DNA of 64,000 nucleotides from positions 106,481,610 to 106,545,609 of the forward strand of contig NC_092859.1 of NCBI RefSeq assembly GCF_032062135.1, given 5' to 3'. The position numbers were made by a program, and so were the translations under genes. Origin of the DNA: Pyxicephalus adspersus. Its lineage: Eukaryota; Chordata; Amphibia; Anura; Pyxicephalidae. The notes beneath the pieces were generated by a model. The model was not told the origin of the DNA and ran no database searches. It saw nothing but the letters and a program-made list of their open reading frames with translations. Shown in pieces: positions 1-12,034 of this stretch (the stretch's first letter is position 1; each line of letters begins with the position of its first letter).

Positions 1-665
1 GTATGTACTATGTTTTCTCAATATTTAGAATAAATATTCCTTCCTATTATTGTATTTAGTAATAGTAGTCATTGAGTATGTACATCTGCAAACACAAACA
101 TTGGTAGTTGACTCATTTTATCTTCTAAAAAATAGTAATCAATTTGTATTGCATGTCCTATTGCACATAGATCATATCGCTTTATGAAAAATATAGTTGT
201 GTCTTGTATATGTAACACTAACTAAATCATAGTTTCAAGATGATATACCATTTGTGAACTTTTCTTTACTAAGTAGAAGCCATCAAAAATGTTGGTTCAG
301 CCCAACAGTTTTCAATGAAACACTTTCAGTTTGGCACATACAGTATACATCTACATACTTTAAGGGCTGCAAGATTATATTATTTTATAGGAATGTCAAA
401 TATTCAAGTCTTACTGTTACACTGGTAAAGACTTAAGCAGAAAGGAAATAGGATCGGATAATTAATCAAAAGGTAGCCGCCGCCTAGCATAACTAAGCGT
501 GCTTAACGCTATAGTTATGTCAGATGTACAAAGCAAACTTCATAAATTTCTGTAACTTGTAACATTGTAATAAACTATGCTGATAAATGGTGCCACCATG
601 CCACATTCCACACTTAAGGAAGAAAGAGCATTGGAATAGGAAATGTTTTAGGAACAGGCTTCAGG

Positions 666-669
<4 letters not shown>
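1..669. other. AT-rich unique DNA, nothing recognised
   Basis: No repeat family, conserved motif or convincing reading frame is visible. The only open frame is short and unrelated to any family I know. Confidence 0.5.

Positions 670-706
<37 letters not shown>
670..706. repeat. (AT)n microsatellite
   Basis: An uninterrupted alternating AT run of about 37 bases. It is probably length-polymorphic; it has no coding role. Confidence 0.95.
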
Positions 707-708
<2 letters not shown>

Positions 709-1294
709 CTATAAATGAAACAATATAGAGTTTAGATTTTTTTTACTGGACAATGTCCATTGTTATTTCTTTTTCCCCACTTATGACTTATGTCTTTGGT
801 AATTACAGCTCTTTCAAATGCTTTCAATACATGCACCTGGAGTAAACCACTTTGCAGCCATAGAGGGAGGAGGCTGTGTAAAGTGCCAAGCATACACATG
901 TGCTTGGTGTTCAGAACACTTGCACATGTTTGATTGCGGTGGAAAATTCCCACATGCGTTCCCTCTGTGCTTGCAAAGTGGTTTGCTCAAGATGTAGACC
1001 ACCAATAGTTATTACTTGATTCCCTATGCCTTATAATAATACTTTTTTTAATATACAATGTACAAAGATAGGTGCTTAGGCTGTTTTGTTCAGTTCATCT
1101 CCCATATGTAAAAAAGGATGTACTCATTTAGATGTACAAGATGTACAGAGATCCATTTTCAAGTGTAGCCCAAGACTAAAAATAATAGTAAGAAATAGAG
1201 TATTTGCACTTGGAATGTTCCAGCTTTAATCACAACAAAGGTTGTAAAAGAAGATCATACTGCTATTGTTTTATTTGTTTTTCAGGTTTATACA

Positions 1295-1295
<1 letters not shown>

Positions 1296-1325
<30 letters not shown>
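1296..1325. repeat. (ATT)n microsatellite, tail of an L2 copy
   Basis: About ten ATT units directly abut the 3' end of the minus-strand L2 copy that follows. Microsatellite-like 3' tails are usual for L2 LINEs, so this is the tail of that insertion rather than an independent locus. Confidence 0.9.
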
Positions 1326-1326
<1 letters not shown>

Positions 1327-2003
1327 ACAGGATTTATATAGCGCCAACATATTACGCAGCGCTGTACATTAAATAGGGATTGCAAATGACAGACTAATAC
1401 AGACAGTGATACAGGAGGAGAGGACCCTGCCCCGAAGAGCTTACAATCTAGAAGGTGGAGGGAAGTCTCACACAATAGGATTGGAGATATGGAGTGGTGG
1501 TAAGTAGTGATGGTTTTAAGAGACAGAAGAAGCCGGGTAGGCAAGTTTGAAAAAAAGGGTTTTGAGCGCTCTTTTAAATGAGCAGAAAGTAGGAGCAAGC
1601 CGAATAGGACGAGGAAGACCATTCCAGAGAGTTGGAGCAGCTCTAGAGAAGTCTTGTATCCGTGCGTGTGATGAGGTTATGAGTTAGGAAGTCATTAGTA
1701 GGTCATTGGAGGAGCGGAGAGAGCGGCAGGGGGAGTATTTTTTTACCAAGTCAGAAATGTAAGTGGGACAAAAACTGTGTAGTGATTTGAAGGCAAAGCA
1801 CAGGAGCTTAAATTTGATTCTAAGGTGAAATGGAAGCCAATAGAGAACTACAAAGAGATGCAGCGGAAGATGAGCGGAGAGAAGGATGGATGAGTCTGGC
1901 TGCAGCATTCATAATAGATTGTAGAGGAGAGAGTCGGTCGGGTTAGTGGAATACCAGAGAGAAGGATGTTACAGACGGGAGATGATAAGAGCAAAACAAT
2001 CAC
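1326..2003 (-). mobile_element. 5'-truncated L2-type LINE, 3' coding end and 3' UTR
   Basis: Read on the minus strand, this is the end of a non-LTR retrotransposon polyprotein followed by its 3' UTR. Frames with a few breaks give LYWLPFHLRIKFKLL, then a segment ending CRSLRSS near 1700-1800. Further on come the KRSKPFF-like residues seen in the L2 C-terminal block (family pattern: SRAAPTLWN..LP...FK..LKTHLF). The UTR has the L2-like order 'attgtaagctc', then 'gtacagcgctgcgtaatat', then 'gcgctatataaat', then the (ATT)n tail. Frameshifts and stops mean it is dead. The same sequence recurs at 25720-26123 (plus) and 42683-42865 (minus). Assignment to L2 rather than a sister CR1/Rex clade is from memory of the family pattern. 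Confidence 0.8.
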
Positions 2004-2703
2004 TACAGTGGCCCTGATTAACATGCATATATGTGTTAGAAACTTACTTTCCAAATATTTGTAAAATGTATTTCATATGGATTCTAATATTTATTTCCTT
2101 CCTTGGGCATTAAAGGGTATTAAAGGCAAGTTTTTGTTCTCATACCTATTTGAAATGAATGTGACTTTATGGGACCATTAACTTTGGCACATAAATTATT
2201 CTTTAAATCCTGGGTAACATCTCAAACCATACTCTTTAAGTACAAAAATGCTTAAGATTTCCGTTCAAAGTCTAAACAATAGTTATAACAAGTACAACCA
2301 TAGCTAAAGAGTTGCAAAACTGTACAATCCCTACCATGCTGATACTAAACTATATGATTATTAGCTCTAGAAGCATTAAGTGGTAGTTTAAAGAAATACT
2401 TCTTTATTCACCTATGCCCAGTACCTATGCTTATCAGAAGGTTTTAATTGTGGTGGATGTGAGAGGTGGGTGGAAAAGTTGCCTGGTCAACCAATAAAGC
2501 AACAAAAAAAAACACACACACAAAATAGGCAACAGCACAACAACAACAAACTTAATTGTTTTATTAAAAAAGTCAAACTTTAAGTCTATGACGGTCTCTG
2601 CTTTTATTTTGACCCATACCAGCTGTTCTATTTCTGAAAAAAGGTCTGTATTGGGTTGGTACTTAGGAAGTAATGTAATTTTAATATAATATCTATATCT
2701 CTC

Positions 2704-2705
<2 letters not shown>
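2004..2705. other. Unique AT-rich DNA, nothing recognised
   Basis: No family or gene signal seen. A short A/CA-rich stretch lies near 2500-2540. Confidence 0.45.

Positions 2706-2763
<58 letters not shown>
2706..2763. repeat. (AT)n microsatellite, long
   Basis: Alternating AT with a single early interruption, then a pure run of about 46 bases. It is among the longest AT arrays in the window. Confidence 0.95.
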
Positions 2764-2765
<2 letters not shown>

Positions 2766-3667
2766 GAATAACGTGTATATTTAAAGCATTCTATATATTT
2801 TGAAATATTTACAAGGCAGTTAGAAAAAAATCCTACTTGATCCTATTTTTTAAAAGAGGGGTATCTTTACTTAGCTGTTCATCTTATTTCAAAAATCAGC
2901 TTTAAAGAATCATGTACAAATTACTATTCAAAGGTGCCAGTTTTTGTATAATTTTTGTGTAGCGTACAACAAAAGGAACACTCCTATTGCATTAAACCTG
3001 GTGAATTTATCTATTGTTTGTGTCTCCTACATAAACCGCAGTGAGCACTACCCATTAAGGTACTTAAGAGAGATATGTCATGGGCCATAATGTTTGTGTC
3101 ACTGGCTGGATGGTAACTTATCTTGAATAAAGACATCTTGGGTTTTCATCACTCTGAAATTTTTAGTGACTGATTGTAAGAATACTATGGTTGAAGAATG
3201 CCAGACAATCAATTGTTGCTGTATCAACTAAGAGTTTTTGTCAGCAAAAAGTGTCAAACATGACAGCAGAAATCTTAGGGCTCAAGTCAAGCTGCATTAG
3301 GGCAATGGCAGTTTAGTGTTTACAAGAAAGCAGATGCAATTAAAAGCTACAAAACGCTGTTTTGTTTTTTGCCTGTTTACAAAAGACTTGCAAGATTTAT
3401 TGTCACCTACAGTGCAGGTATTTTAAATAATTTTTTAATCAAATTATCATTTCTAGAAACTGTCTACATTCCAAAATCAAGTAACAAGACATAATTACAT
3501 ATGCAGCACCAAAGGAAAAAAATGATGAGCTTTACAAATGTTTTGCCTAACCAAATCACATTTGCTTTGATCAATTAGCCATATTGGGGAGAGAGGAAAA
3601 GCAAAATTAACATGGCATACACATAATGATCAGCTGTAAAAAGCAGATCCTGGAACATTCTGGTCAT

Positions 3668-3757
3668 TGGGCCCGATTTATGAAAGTTCTCCAGGGCTGG
3701 ACAGGATACACTTTCATCAGTAAACCTGGGTGATCCAGCAAACCAGGATCCATATAG
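3668..3757 (+). mobile_element. One arm of the CCTGATTTATTAA foldback element
   Basis: It starts with GGGCCCGATTTATGAAAG and continues through an 'aggatacactttcatcag', 'cctgggtgatccagcaaacc' arm. This matches the left arm of the complete palindromic element at 56269-56473. The second arm is missing, so the copy is truncated or half deleted. Confidence 0.7.
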
Positions 3758-3894
3758 TTGGAGGGGAAATATTTTTGGGAACTGACATCAGCTTGACACT
3801 TTATTCTAAAAGACTCTTCTAAAGTGTGCTTGTGCAATGTATATCTGTAGGACTTTAGGCCACATTAGTGGAATTGGATTGCCATGGGCTTTTT

Positions 3895-3956
3895 TAATGT
3901 TATCATAATTATTAATATTATTAAACATATATTACTCAGCGCTGTACATTCAATAT
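3895..3956 (-). mobile_element. Short decayed L2 3' tail
   Basis: Contains ATT-rich tail sequence followed by 'cagcgctgtacatt', the L2 3' core seen in the other copies. An internal deletion removes part of the usual sequence. Only about 60 bases remain. Confidence 0.6.
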
Positions 3957-4034
3957 CTGTGAGGTCAAAACTCTATACACATAGCATGTCTTTGTGTTCA
4001 AAAAAGTTCACTTTACATTGTTTTATATACAAGG

Positions 4035-4330
4035 CAGTGTGTTATTATAGGATTCCCATACCTCAAAGAAGCCACTGAGTTTTACCAAAGAAGCTTCAAT
4101 ACAGTCCGTCTGAAATACTTGGTTTAATTTTCCTAAGAAGAGAACAAGGGTAGGCAGGTCTGGACTGATCCATTTATGTAGGATGGCTATTTTGGCTACC
4201 AATAATAAAATAAACAAAAGTTTTGAACACCCTTTAGTGATTCTCACCGCATGCATATCAAATGCTCCAAAGACTGTCCAATCTGGGGATAAAGGTAAGT
4301 AATTAACCAGGCAATCCAGGACTAATTGCG
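4035..4330 (-). pseudogene. L1/Tx1-like LINE C-terminal remnant
   Basis: The minus strand encodes about 77 open residues (4023-4256) with LLLVAKIAILHKWISPDLPT and, further on, a short acidic/aromatic segment ending FFEVWESY. This resembles the C-terminal pattern of vertebrate L1/Tx1 ORF2 proteins, in which a leucine-rich helix plus 'A(K/R)..I...W....PP(S/T)' is followed by an F..IW..W-type end. The upstream minus-strand frame continues weakly (LSPDWTVFGAF) to about 4330 with stops. No catalytic domain remains. The match is by pattern only and could be chance. Confidence 0.45.
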
Positions 4331-4334
4331 TTAC

Positions 4335-5190
4335 TTATCACCATCCAAAGGCTTTTTTTAGTTGTTAGAGCACTTTATGTTGGCTATATTTTTTCCATAT
4401 GGCCACGGTAATGTCTGACAATGATTTTAGGTTGACCTAACTAAAACCACTAGTTATTTTTCCAAGTAAATATTTCTTAGAGTTCGTAAATGTTCTCTGA
4501 AACCCACCTACTAGAGGCCTATTATTCAGGTAAAGCCTTGTAATTTGGAAAATAAACAAGGATTTTCCACTTTCACTTCTACTTCCAGCTGTTTTTGGAA
4601 ACAGCTTCAAAGCAGTAAGATGGCAAGAACAAGTACTTTTCTAGCCATAGCCTGCTGTAACACAGCTGTTCCACTAGCAAAGCTCTATGAAATGGAACCT
4701 CTGACACTGGGCACAACTCCTCACTGAAGATCTTTCCCTTGTTTCTTGTTTAAAGTGAAAATGCCTACTACCATGTGCCATGCTATATACACATATTTTC
4801 CAATGTAGATTTTTTGTTTAGAAATGTTTATAGCAGTAAATCACGTATTCTTTGATATGAAATCCAAACACACATTTCTCTTGTTTTCTTGTTGTTCAAT
4901 GATAATTGCCATGTAAGTAAAATATTGAAGAAATAGGAAGACACATGCAGGATGCAGCTGTGTTTACTATAAAACAAATTGGCCCCATGCATTACAGATT
5001 CACAGCAAAAGTATTGCATACTGCCAACTTCTGCTCCTAAAATAAAATGTTCAAATTTAACACAGCAGAATTGTTATTGAGGGACAATATGTGCTTTAAT
5101 ATATTATAATGTCAGAGACTGAATGGTCAGAGACTGTTTCAGCCGCAATACTGGTTGTAGCAGAAAATCTGAAAATATATTTTAAAATAT
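4335..5190. other. Unique DNA, nothing recognised
   Basis: No repeat family, RNA gene or supported exon visible. Confidence 0.4.
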
Positions 5191-5825
5191 TGTATGTTTA
5201 GTGCCAAATTTTATGCTCAAGGAAGTCTCCAAGAACCCCTACATTCCGTCATTCTATCATGGAGACAAGGGGGAGTTTTTGCCTCCTGGTTCTGGTCTAT
5301 CAGACCTAACTGTGACAGATCTACTCCAAGCCTACAGACTGCACACAGCCTTTGCAGCTGGCTAACCTGGCCTCAGGCTGCAACTTTCACCTTGTCTTCA
5401 AAGGCAGGTGCCTTTTTATTACCAGAGGCCAGGTCCTTTCTAGCCATCCTAAAATGGCCCAGAAAAGGGAGGAGTACCTGGCTCACCCATTCCCGGCCTG
5501 TATCCCAAAAGGGCTGCAATTCTGCATCAATACCAGTGATAATAGCCCAATCCAGGCCCTTTAAACCCTTTTCCAGAAAAATGTGAGATACATTATGCCA
5601 AATACCTCCTAAATTTGGCATCATAATAGACAAACTGTGGAGTACATTTACACAGTATATGTACTGTGGACGGATGATTCTAAGGCAAGACATGCGTGGC
5701 CACAGTAACATGTTTAGTACAAACTGATTACAGCATTTCAGAAAAAAAAAACACATATAAACTGTTTTAATTATTGCATTTGTATTTGTAAGAATCCACA
5801 TGATCACAACACATAGCACACATAT
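5190..5825. other. Moderately GC-rich segment with overlapping open frames on both strands
   Basis: This stretch has higher GC than its surroundings. It leaves a 130-codon plus-strand frame (5194-5586) and a 148-codon minus-strand frame (5373-5819), the longest in the window. Neither protein shows a motif, domain or compositional bias I recognise. Overlap on opposite strands is what chance produces where A/T-rich stops are scarce. It may be part of an unrecognised repeat. Confidence 0.3.
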
Positions 5826-5904
5826 GGTACCTATGGCATGTAAAAATCATGTAGAATGAGCACATGATATATAACATTGTAAAAGCAGTACTGGAAAATA
5901 CACC

Positions 5905-6282
5905 CTACACCCAACACTAATGACCGATCGTCCAATAATTGTTAACAAAAACAGTGCACAACGACACCACTGAACGAGAAATATCTCTGGAAACGAACGA
6001 CTGTCCCAGCGGATCTGATTGGGCGAAGATCGTTCGCTATCTGTTGTGTGTACAGTCGTTCAGTGATCATGGATTGTTCTGCAGTACACTTTCTCCTGTA
6101 CACGTCAAACAATAGTATCTAGTGTGTGTACAGTATTGGTGGATTATATTTGAACGATCGTATCATTACACCATGTACAGAATGGTGCACAATATGATCG
6201 TTCAAAATAATCGTGATCCTTGATCAGTCGTTATTTGTTTGTTTTCTAATGACAATTATTGCACGTATGTACATAGCCTAAC
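5905..6282. mobile_element. Decayed hairpin-rich MITE related to the 50132-50462 type
   Basis: Contains several 'gaacgatcgt' and 'cgttca' motifs in both orientations. A clear hairpin at 6151-6204 has TGAACGATCG on the left and GATCGTTCA on the right. The right end reads 'caattattgcacgtatgtacatag', resembling the 'gtgtgtacgcag' terminus of the intact element at 50462. Ends are too decayed to define a target duplication. Confidence 0.55.
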
Positions 6283-6284
6283 AT

Positions 6285-7690
6285 GGAGAGAGGATTGAAA
6301 GTTGAAAGTTAGAAAGGGGGACCTTGTGATTGTATGCTGACTGTATACTGATGACTTTATACTTTGAAAAGAGATCTTCCAGCAATGGTACATAGAGGTT
6401 TAAGGAGGTCACCATAAAGAAGACAAGTGAAGAGAACAATGTTCTAAAAATAATCTGAGGACAATTTAATAAGTGTCTCTTTTACAAAATATCTCTTCTT
6501 GGTTATGAAATAAAGATGTCAAATCTTCCATCTGTATGGTATCATAAATTCTGCTGAGCAATGGTACAACTGTTTGCACATTGAGACGTTGACTTTTACA
6601 GTCAACTGGGGATATAGGCTGTTGGGGTAAATATATTCTGTATTACAAGTAAGAGGAGCCTCAGAAGAGAATTGGTAGTTGCTGGTGCCACTGCAGCCTG
6701 TGCCCCTCTTTTACAGCTTTGCACCCTTGACATACACCTTGTGGTTGTTAATGTTAAAAGGGTTGATAGGTTCACATGAGAACTAAACTTTTGAAAGGGT
6801 TCTAACAATTTCCCAAACCAAAAGTAAAAACAGACTTTCATGTTAGTTTCCTACCATCCCTGCAGAACGACAGATAAACTATAATTGCCTATATTTTACA
6901 GTTTAGCTTAAAATGCATATTTTGGCAGCAATTTTTCTTAAGTATTGCTATGTATAATCAATTTAATGTTCTATTGAATGGTTTTGTGTAGCACTTTTTT
7001 TCTGTACTGTGTCTGGATTATTTATAACAAATTCAATATACGTAGCCTGGAGTTCATAAATTAACCTAATATATAGATATACTGACATTTTGTTGTCAAA
7101 GCGGCCATTGAAGTAAATATGACTGGCAATAGTAATTGTGTTTTATACATAAAATATATATAAATAATTTATTTTATTTTATTTGCAGTGTGTTTACTGC
7201 TGGTGAAAGTTCATACAGAGGCTGAACAAACAGTTATGTTAAGAAAGTTTTGATAGCTGTGACCTGTAAAGTGCATCTCTGAAATAGAAATATAGCTCCC
7301 CGCTACCATTCAGCTTTTACTATTTGTTAAAACTTGCTGACATTACATGTGAATCTATCTAATCTGTTTATACATATTATCACACAAATGGCTGCCAGGG
7401 GTAGCTTTTGCAATCCAACGTAAATATACCATGGAAATTATTAGAAGAAGCTCTAATATAGTAAAACTCATTTCATGTATCTATACCAGTGACTGGACTA
7501 ATCTGAATATTCCAACTGCCGAGGACATTAGTGTATAATAAAAGTAGAGCTATGAGCAAAACACCAAAAAAATAACTATATAATGCCGTCTGTATAATAT
7601 CATTTACACAGCTGTGTTTGTTTTTCTGACTTCCAATGTAACATAGTTTTATTACCTGTTGATTCTGCCAAGCTCCCCATCAAAACTTGC
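6285..7690. other. Unique AT-rich DNA, nothing recognised
   Basis: No family, palindrome or coding signal stands out. Confidence 0.4.
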
Positions 7691-7696
7691 AATCAT

Positions 7697-7723
7697 AAAA
7701 AAAAAAAAAAAAAAAAAAAAAAA
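7697..7723. repeat. Poly(A) run, 27 bases
   Basis: A pure A tract. No polyadenylation signal or recognisable gene-derived sequence precedes it, so a retroposed origin is not supported. Confidence 0.9.
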
Positions 7724-7978
7724 GGTACCAGTAGTTGTTAATTAAGAAGTAGGGGCATTGAACGTAGCGGATTGGATGAAACTATAGCTGCTTGTTAGAA
7801 AGCAACCACTTAGAACAATGAGAGATGGGATTGGTAGGACTCAGAGAAACCATAAACTGGATGGATCAACAGGTATGTGTTAAATATTTACTTATGCCAA
7901 TACTAAAAAATAGGATAGCTAGTCACACAACTTGTTGGTATACGAAAAGCAGTAAAATGCTTAACTGTGACAAAGTAG

Positions 7979-8180
7979 AGCCCCCCACATTCAGTGCCCT
8001 CCTCTTCTGTTTTCCGCCCCTCTATTCACACCTCTATCCCCTCCCCCCAATACATCACCTCTTCTATTCTCACCCACTTCCCTTCCGAACCCTCCAGCAC
8101 TTAACCCTTTCACTGCCCACTCCCTACCCTTCCCAGTCATGGAGGCCTTCCATTAGCCCTCTCTGCATCCCCCCACTCTA
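7979..8180. repeat. Pyrimidine-rich (C/T) tract
   Basis: About 200 bases are strongly C- and T-biased with short C runs on the plus strand. The bias removes stop codons and produces a 118-codon open frame (7825-8181) that is proline- and serine-rich and almost surely an artefact. Confidence 0.7.
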
Positions 8181-8189
8181 GGCCGTTAT

Positions 8190-10750
8190 GGTAAGACATT
8201 CAGGGTCAGTTCCAACTGGGAAATTAGCAACATGGCAATTGTGGACAGTACAACACTTTTAATTTGTGTTTACTTTCTCTTAATATTACTTTGCCTAGAT
8301 ACTTGTGGGGAGAGATTACATTTTTAAGGGTATTACAAGGCTGTTTTTGGCTCACGTATCATATAACTAGTGTTCCTGTTAAGATTCAGGACAACATTCC
8401 TGATTTTGTTCAGTTTTGTTTTTTTATCTAAATTTTTTTTAGTGCACACCACAACAAAAAGTTAAGGTTAGACTATGAAAATAAAGGCTTTTACTACACT
8501 ATCTACTTGCCTGCATATCTGCCTACAGATGAGCTTTACATTAAATATGGTATCTAATGGACAAAGCTTATTTTCTAGCATTTGCAAAGTGTTAATGGTG
8601 CAAGACTTTTGTTTTAGTGCAATGTATTGTGCAAACTAGTAAATATCAGCAAAAAAGTTGTAGTTGTAATTCAGTTATTCGAAAAAAGGTAAACTTCTTT
8701 ATATTACAAGATCAACATTAGACAAGAAAATATGCTGGAAATAAGCTAACATATTCAGAATGTTGGGAAACATCAAAAAACTGGTTAAAGATTTGGACAA
8801 GAAATGTCTACACTTAAACACTCCTTTTCACAATCCGATTTAAAAGGTAAAAAAGGAAAAAAAAGTTCTTGAACAGCTACAGTAACAAGTAAACTGCAAT
8901 GTAAAAGATAGAATTTTAATAGGAAAAGAAGATGCAGAAAGAATTGGTCTAATTCCCCTATGATTCAGTTTGAGCAATCCATGTATTTTCCAGGAAGATA
9001 GCGGTGTATGGTTTATCAAAGTTGGAGTGGCACAATCTCTTGAATCTGCCTTATGCAAAGGTTTATAATAATGTAATGACAATTCATGATTACTTTTGGG
9101 ACGTAAAATCAGCAAAACAGGGTTTAGAATAACAATGATACTGATCAGTTTCCTTTACCATGGGAATAAAATAACTTCAGTTTAAATGCATTGCTAGCTT
9201 AACTGTATAGGGAAAGATCAAATGGAGTCTGAGGTTTTAGAGCAGACAGGAAAGTCAGCAGACCAGTGGGACAAGTGGTTCCTATTTATTGTACAAAAAT
9301 TGTGTTTACATATTCTTTTAAGACTTCAAAGACTGTTATCAAAAAAACAAATCGTATTCTCATAGGCCATAGACACATGAGAGTGTAAAATTAAGCAAGC
9401 AAGCAAAATTCTTAAACATATGTTGGCTTTTTAGAGATTAGGGAATTAATTTGTGCAAACCAGGACTCAATTAACATAAACTCGATCATCATTTTCATGA
9501 CCTTTTGGACAGTTTGAGTCATTTTTTTGTGCTTATTGAATTTCCTTTCAATCCTACCTGTGATCAACTGATCATCACTACTCCAAGGGCTAGCATTCAG
9601 GATATGTCAGCAGGCACAGCCCCAATTGTTCTTTGCTAAAATTACAGGCTATGGTCTGTTTTTTGCCCAAAGATTTTAGGTAGCTAACAGCCTATTTAGA
9701 TTGGATTGTTTATTAAATACATTTTTGCATACAGTAAAAATTTGGTTACCACATTACTTTAATACTGTTTTTATACATTCAAAAACAAAGTGAGAAATGT
9801 AAAGACTTCTTGTAAGTCCTTTAGTATACTCTAAATTATTGTCTCCCTCTTTTCTGAAGATTATGTTAGAATTTGTTACTTACAGATTTTCTATAATACT
9901 TTATTTATACATGGAAACAAAGGCACATGAAAAATGGGTTAAATGTAAGAAACCTGGCAAAGCACACAAATGTTATCCGATACATTCTCGGCACTAGTTT
10001 GTATTATTATTTATGAATAAACTTGAATTATGGTATGATTTAACTGCATTGGTAAACTACCACATCATGTCTTACTGACCACAACATCCAATTTATGCCA
10101 ACCAACCACTACAGATATATTTATTTATGTATGAAGTCAATTAAAAAAAACAATATTTGTTTTCATACCTAATCTAAAATATATACAACTGGTCCAATAT
10201 CACAAAAACAAATATAGAAAAATATTTTTTGTTTTAATAAATTTTTTACCTGGTCCTAGAATACAATAGAATCATTGATTTTATGTTTTGTTTTTCAGAC
10301 AACCTGGAGAAAACAAAAGTTAAAAAAAAGTGTTTTTTGTAATTAAAAATAAATTTCTACCTGATGATAAAAAAATATTATTGTTTTCTCATTACCTTTG
10401 ATGCTCATTTAACCAGGGCTAACAAATATACAAGTCCTATGAAACCTGCTAGGTCTTTGTATACCCAATTGCATGTCCTGTTCCTTTCCACCATCTTTTT
10501 TTCAGCTGTCCCTTACTGCTTCTCCTGTTGAGGTAGGTACAAGATCTTGATTAATCACCATAGATGTAGTAGCAGATGTAAAGGCATGAAATTGTGAGAA
10601 AGTTTGGCACCAATAGTTCCACAGCCTTTGGGATCTGTAATGTGTATCCCCAAAAGGTGTGAGTGGAGAAAAGAAACGTCACCTTCCCCTAGGCGAGGAA
10701 TGAGGAAGTTAAAAGTACCTAAATAATGAGTTAGAAATAGAATGAAAAGT
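8190..10750. other. Long unique AT-rich stretch, nothing recognised
   Basis: About 2.5 kb without an identifiable repeat family, palindrome or exon. Only short homopolymer runs were seen. Confidence 0.4.
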
Positions 10751-10754
10751 TAGT

Positions 10755-10990
10755 TTTAAAGAGGAACTATGCTTAAAAACTGTGAAAAAAAACTTACCTT
10801 CAATTACGCAGGGCAATCCTATCCATCTGGGGGTGTCCCGTATCGGGTCCCACGTCGTCCTGGCATCCGTCTCGGACCTGGTGCTACGGTCGCTGCCATC
10901 TTCTCCTCTTCTTCCTGGTTCTTCATCCTACTGTACCCCCACCCAGGCGCAGGGTGATGAAGGATGAAAAAAAATTTTGCCGAGGCGATT
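10755..10990. mobile_element. Interspersed repeat, GAGGAACTA / GCGCA family
   Basis: Starts with a 'taaagaggaacta' edge followed by 'aaacttacctt', a block also seen as 'aaagtggaactaaac...cttac' at 55132. The interior is GC-rich with CpGs and a 'caggcgcaggg' core, unlike the flanking AT-rich DNA. It is probably a non-autonomous DNA element; the family name is unknown to me. Confidence 0.45.
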
Positions 10991-11169
10991 GAGAATTAGG
11001 GGGTGGTGCTGCACCCTTTTTTAAAAAATGAAAGGGTATTGCACTTTCTGAGTCTAGGTACGCTTCAAGTAATTTACCCCAATGGTCTCAGTGATACATA
11101 CATTGATACATTTATATATGTTTGCTTATGAAACACAAGCTTCTTTGTTTCCCAACACAAAGTAAAGTA

Positions 11170-11366
11170 AAGGAATTATCACTCTGCAAGGGATAATTTC
11201 CTAAATTGGTGAATGTGTGAAAGTTAACTTTACAAAGAGTCCCCAGTCATGTGCAAGAAAAAGTAGAAACATACTTGCACATGATTGGTTGGCTCATGTC
11301 AGAAAAGCTTCACATCATTCACACAATTAGGTGAATTATCTCTTGTAGTGCGAATATTCACTTTTC
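11170..11366. mobile_element. Foldback (palindromic) MITE
   Basis: Two arms of roughly 90-100 bases are imperfect reverse complements. The left arm runs GGAATTATCACTCTGCAAGG, then GATAATTTCC, and on to 'cagtcatgtgcaag'. The right arm, read in reverse complement, runs 'gaatattcgcactacaag', 'agataattcacc', and on to 'caatcatgtgcaag'. The centre lies near 11265. There is no coding capacity. A target duplication is not evident. Confidence 0.7.
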
Positions 11367-11369
11367 TAA

Positions 11370-12034
11370 ATAAACAGCCTAAAAGTACCGTAAGTAAAAC
11401 ACTCAAAATGTATGAAAGCCCAAAAAATTAGGTAAATGTTCAAACTAGAGCAGATATCCAGAGTACTGGATTACAAGGGTGATTTAGCACATCATTTTGA
11501 GTATCATTTCAACAGGGGACTTATTTTGTAACTAGAAAGCATGTGAAGAAGTTGGACACAGAATTTTAGAATAAAGGCAATGCCTAACAGCTGTTCCAGC
11601 TGCTGAGTTTGCCATATATTGTACAGCCATGCCTAAAATAATGTCAACATCATTTATATGGCTCTTTACCAATCTATTAGAACAAGTTACAGTTAATTAT
11701 GAGCGTACAATCAAGAATTAGAATAAAAAATGTTTTCAATTACAATCATTGATATTAATGTGATGTTGTACCGGTAATAATTACAGCTTAATTTTAGAGC
11801 TATTAAATTTTCTTTAAAATCTTTTCAAACAGTTTGTTTCTCATTAGCACATTTTAACTCCTTTGGGCCTTGGGCAAAATTTAGATTATGCCTCCTTAAA
11901 ACATGTTAGTTTAGTCTGTGTAGCTACTGAAACATTTACATACCTTAATACACTCCGTGAATGATATATAATTATTGGCTTTTGACATATTTTCCTTCTT
12001 TCAGAAAGTCATATTTACACCACTAAAGTTATTA
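11370..12034. other. Unique AT-rich DNA, nothing recognised
   Basis: No repeat family or gene signal identified. Confidence 0.4.

Noticed and set aside
7600..7723. Processed pseudogene ending in poly(A)
   Set aside because: There is a 27-base A run but no polyadenylation signal at the expected distance and no gene-like upstream sequence.
7825..8181. 118-codon plus-strand open frame
   Set aside because: It overlaps a C/T-rich tract that removes stops. The protein is low-complexity P/S/H/L with no known domain.
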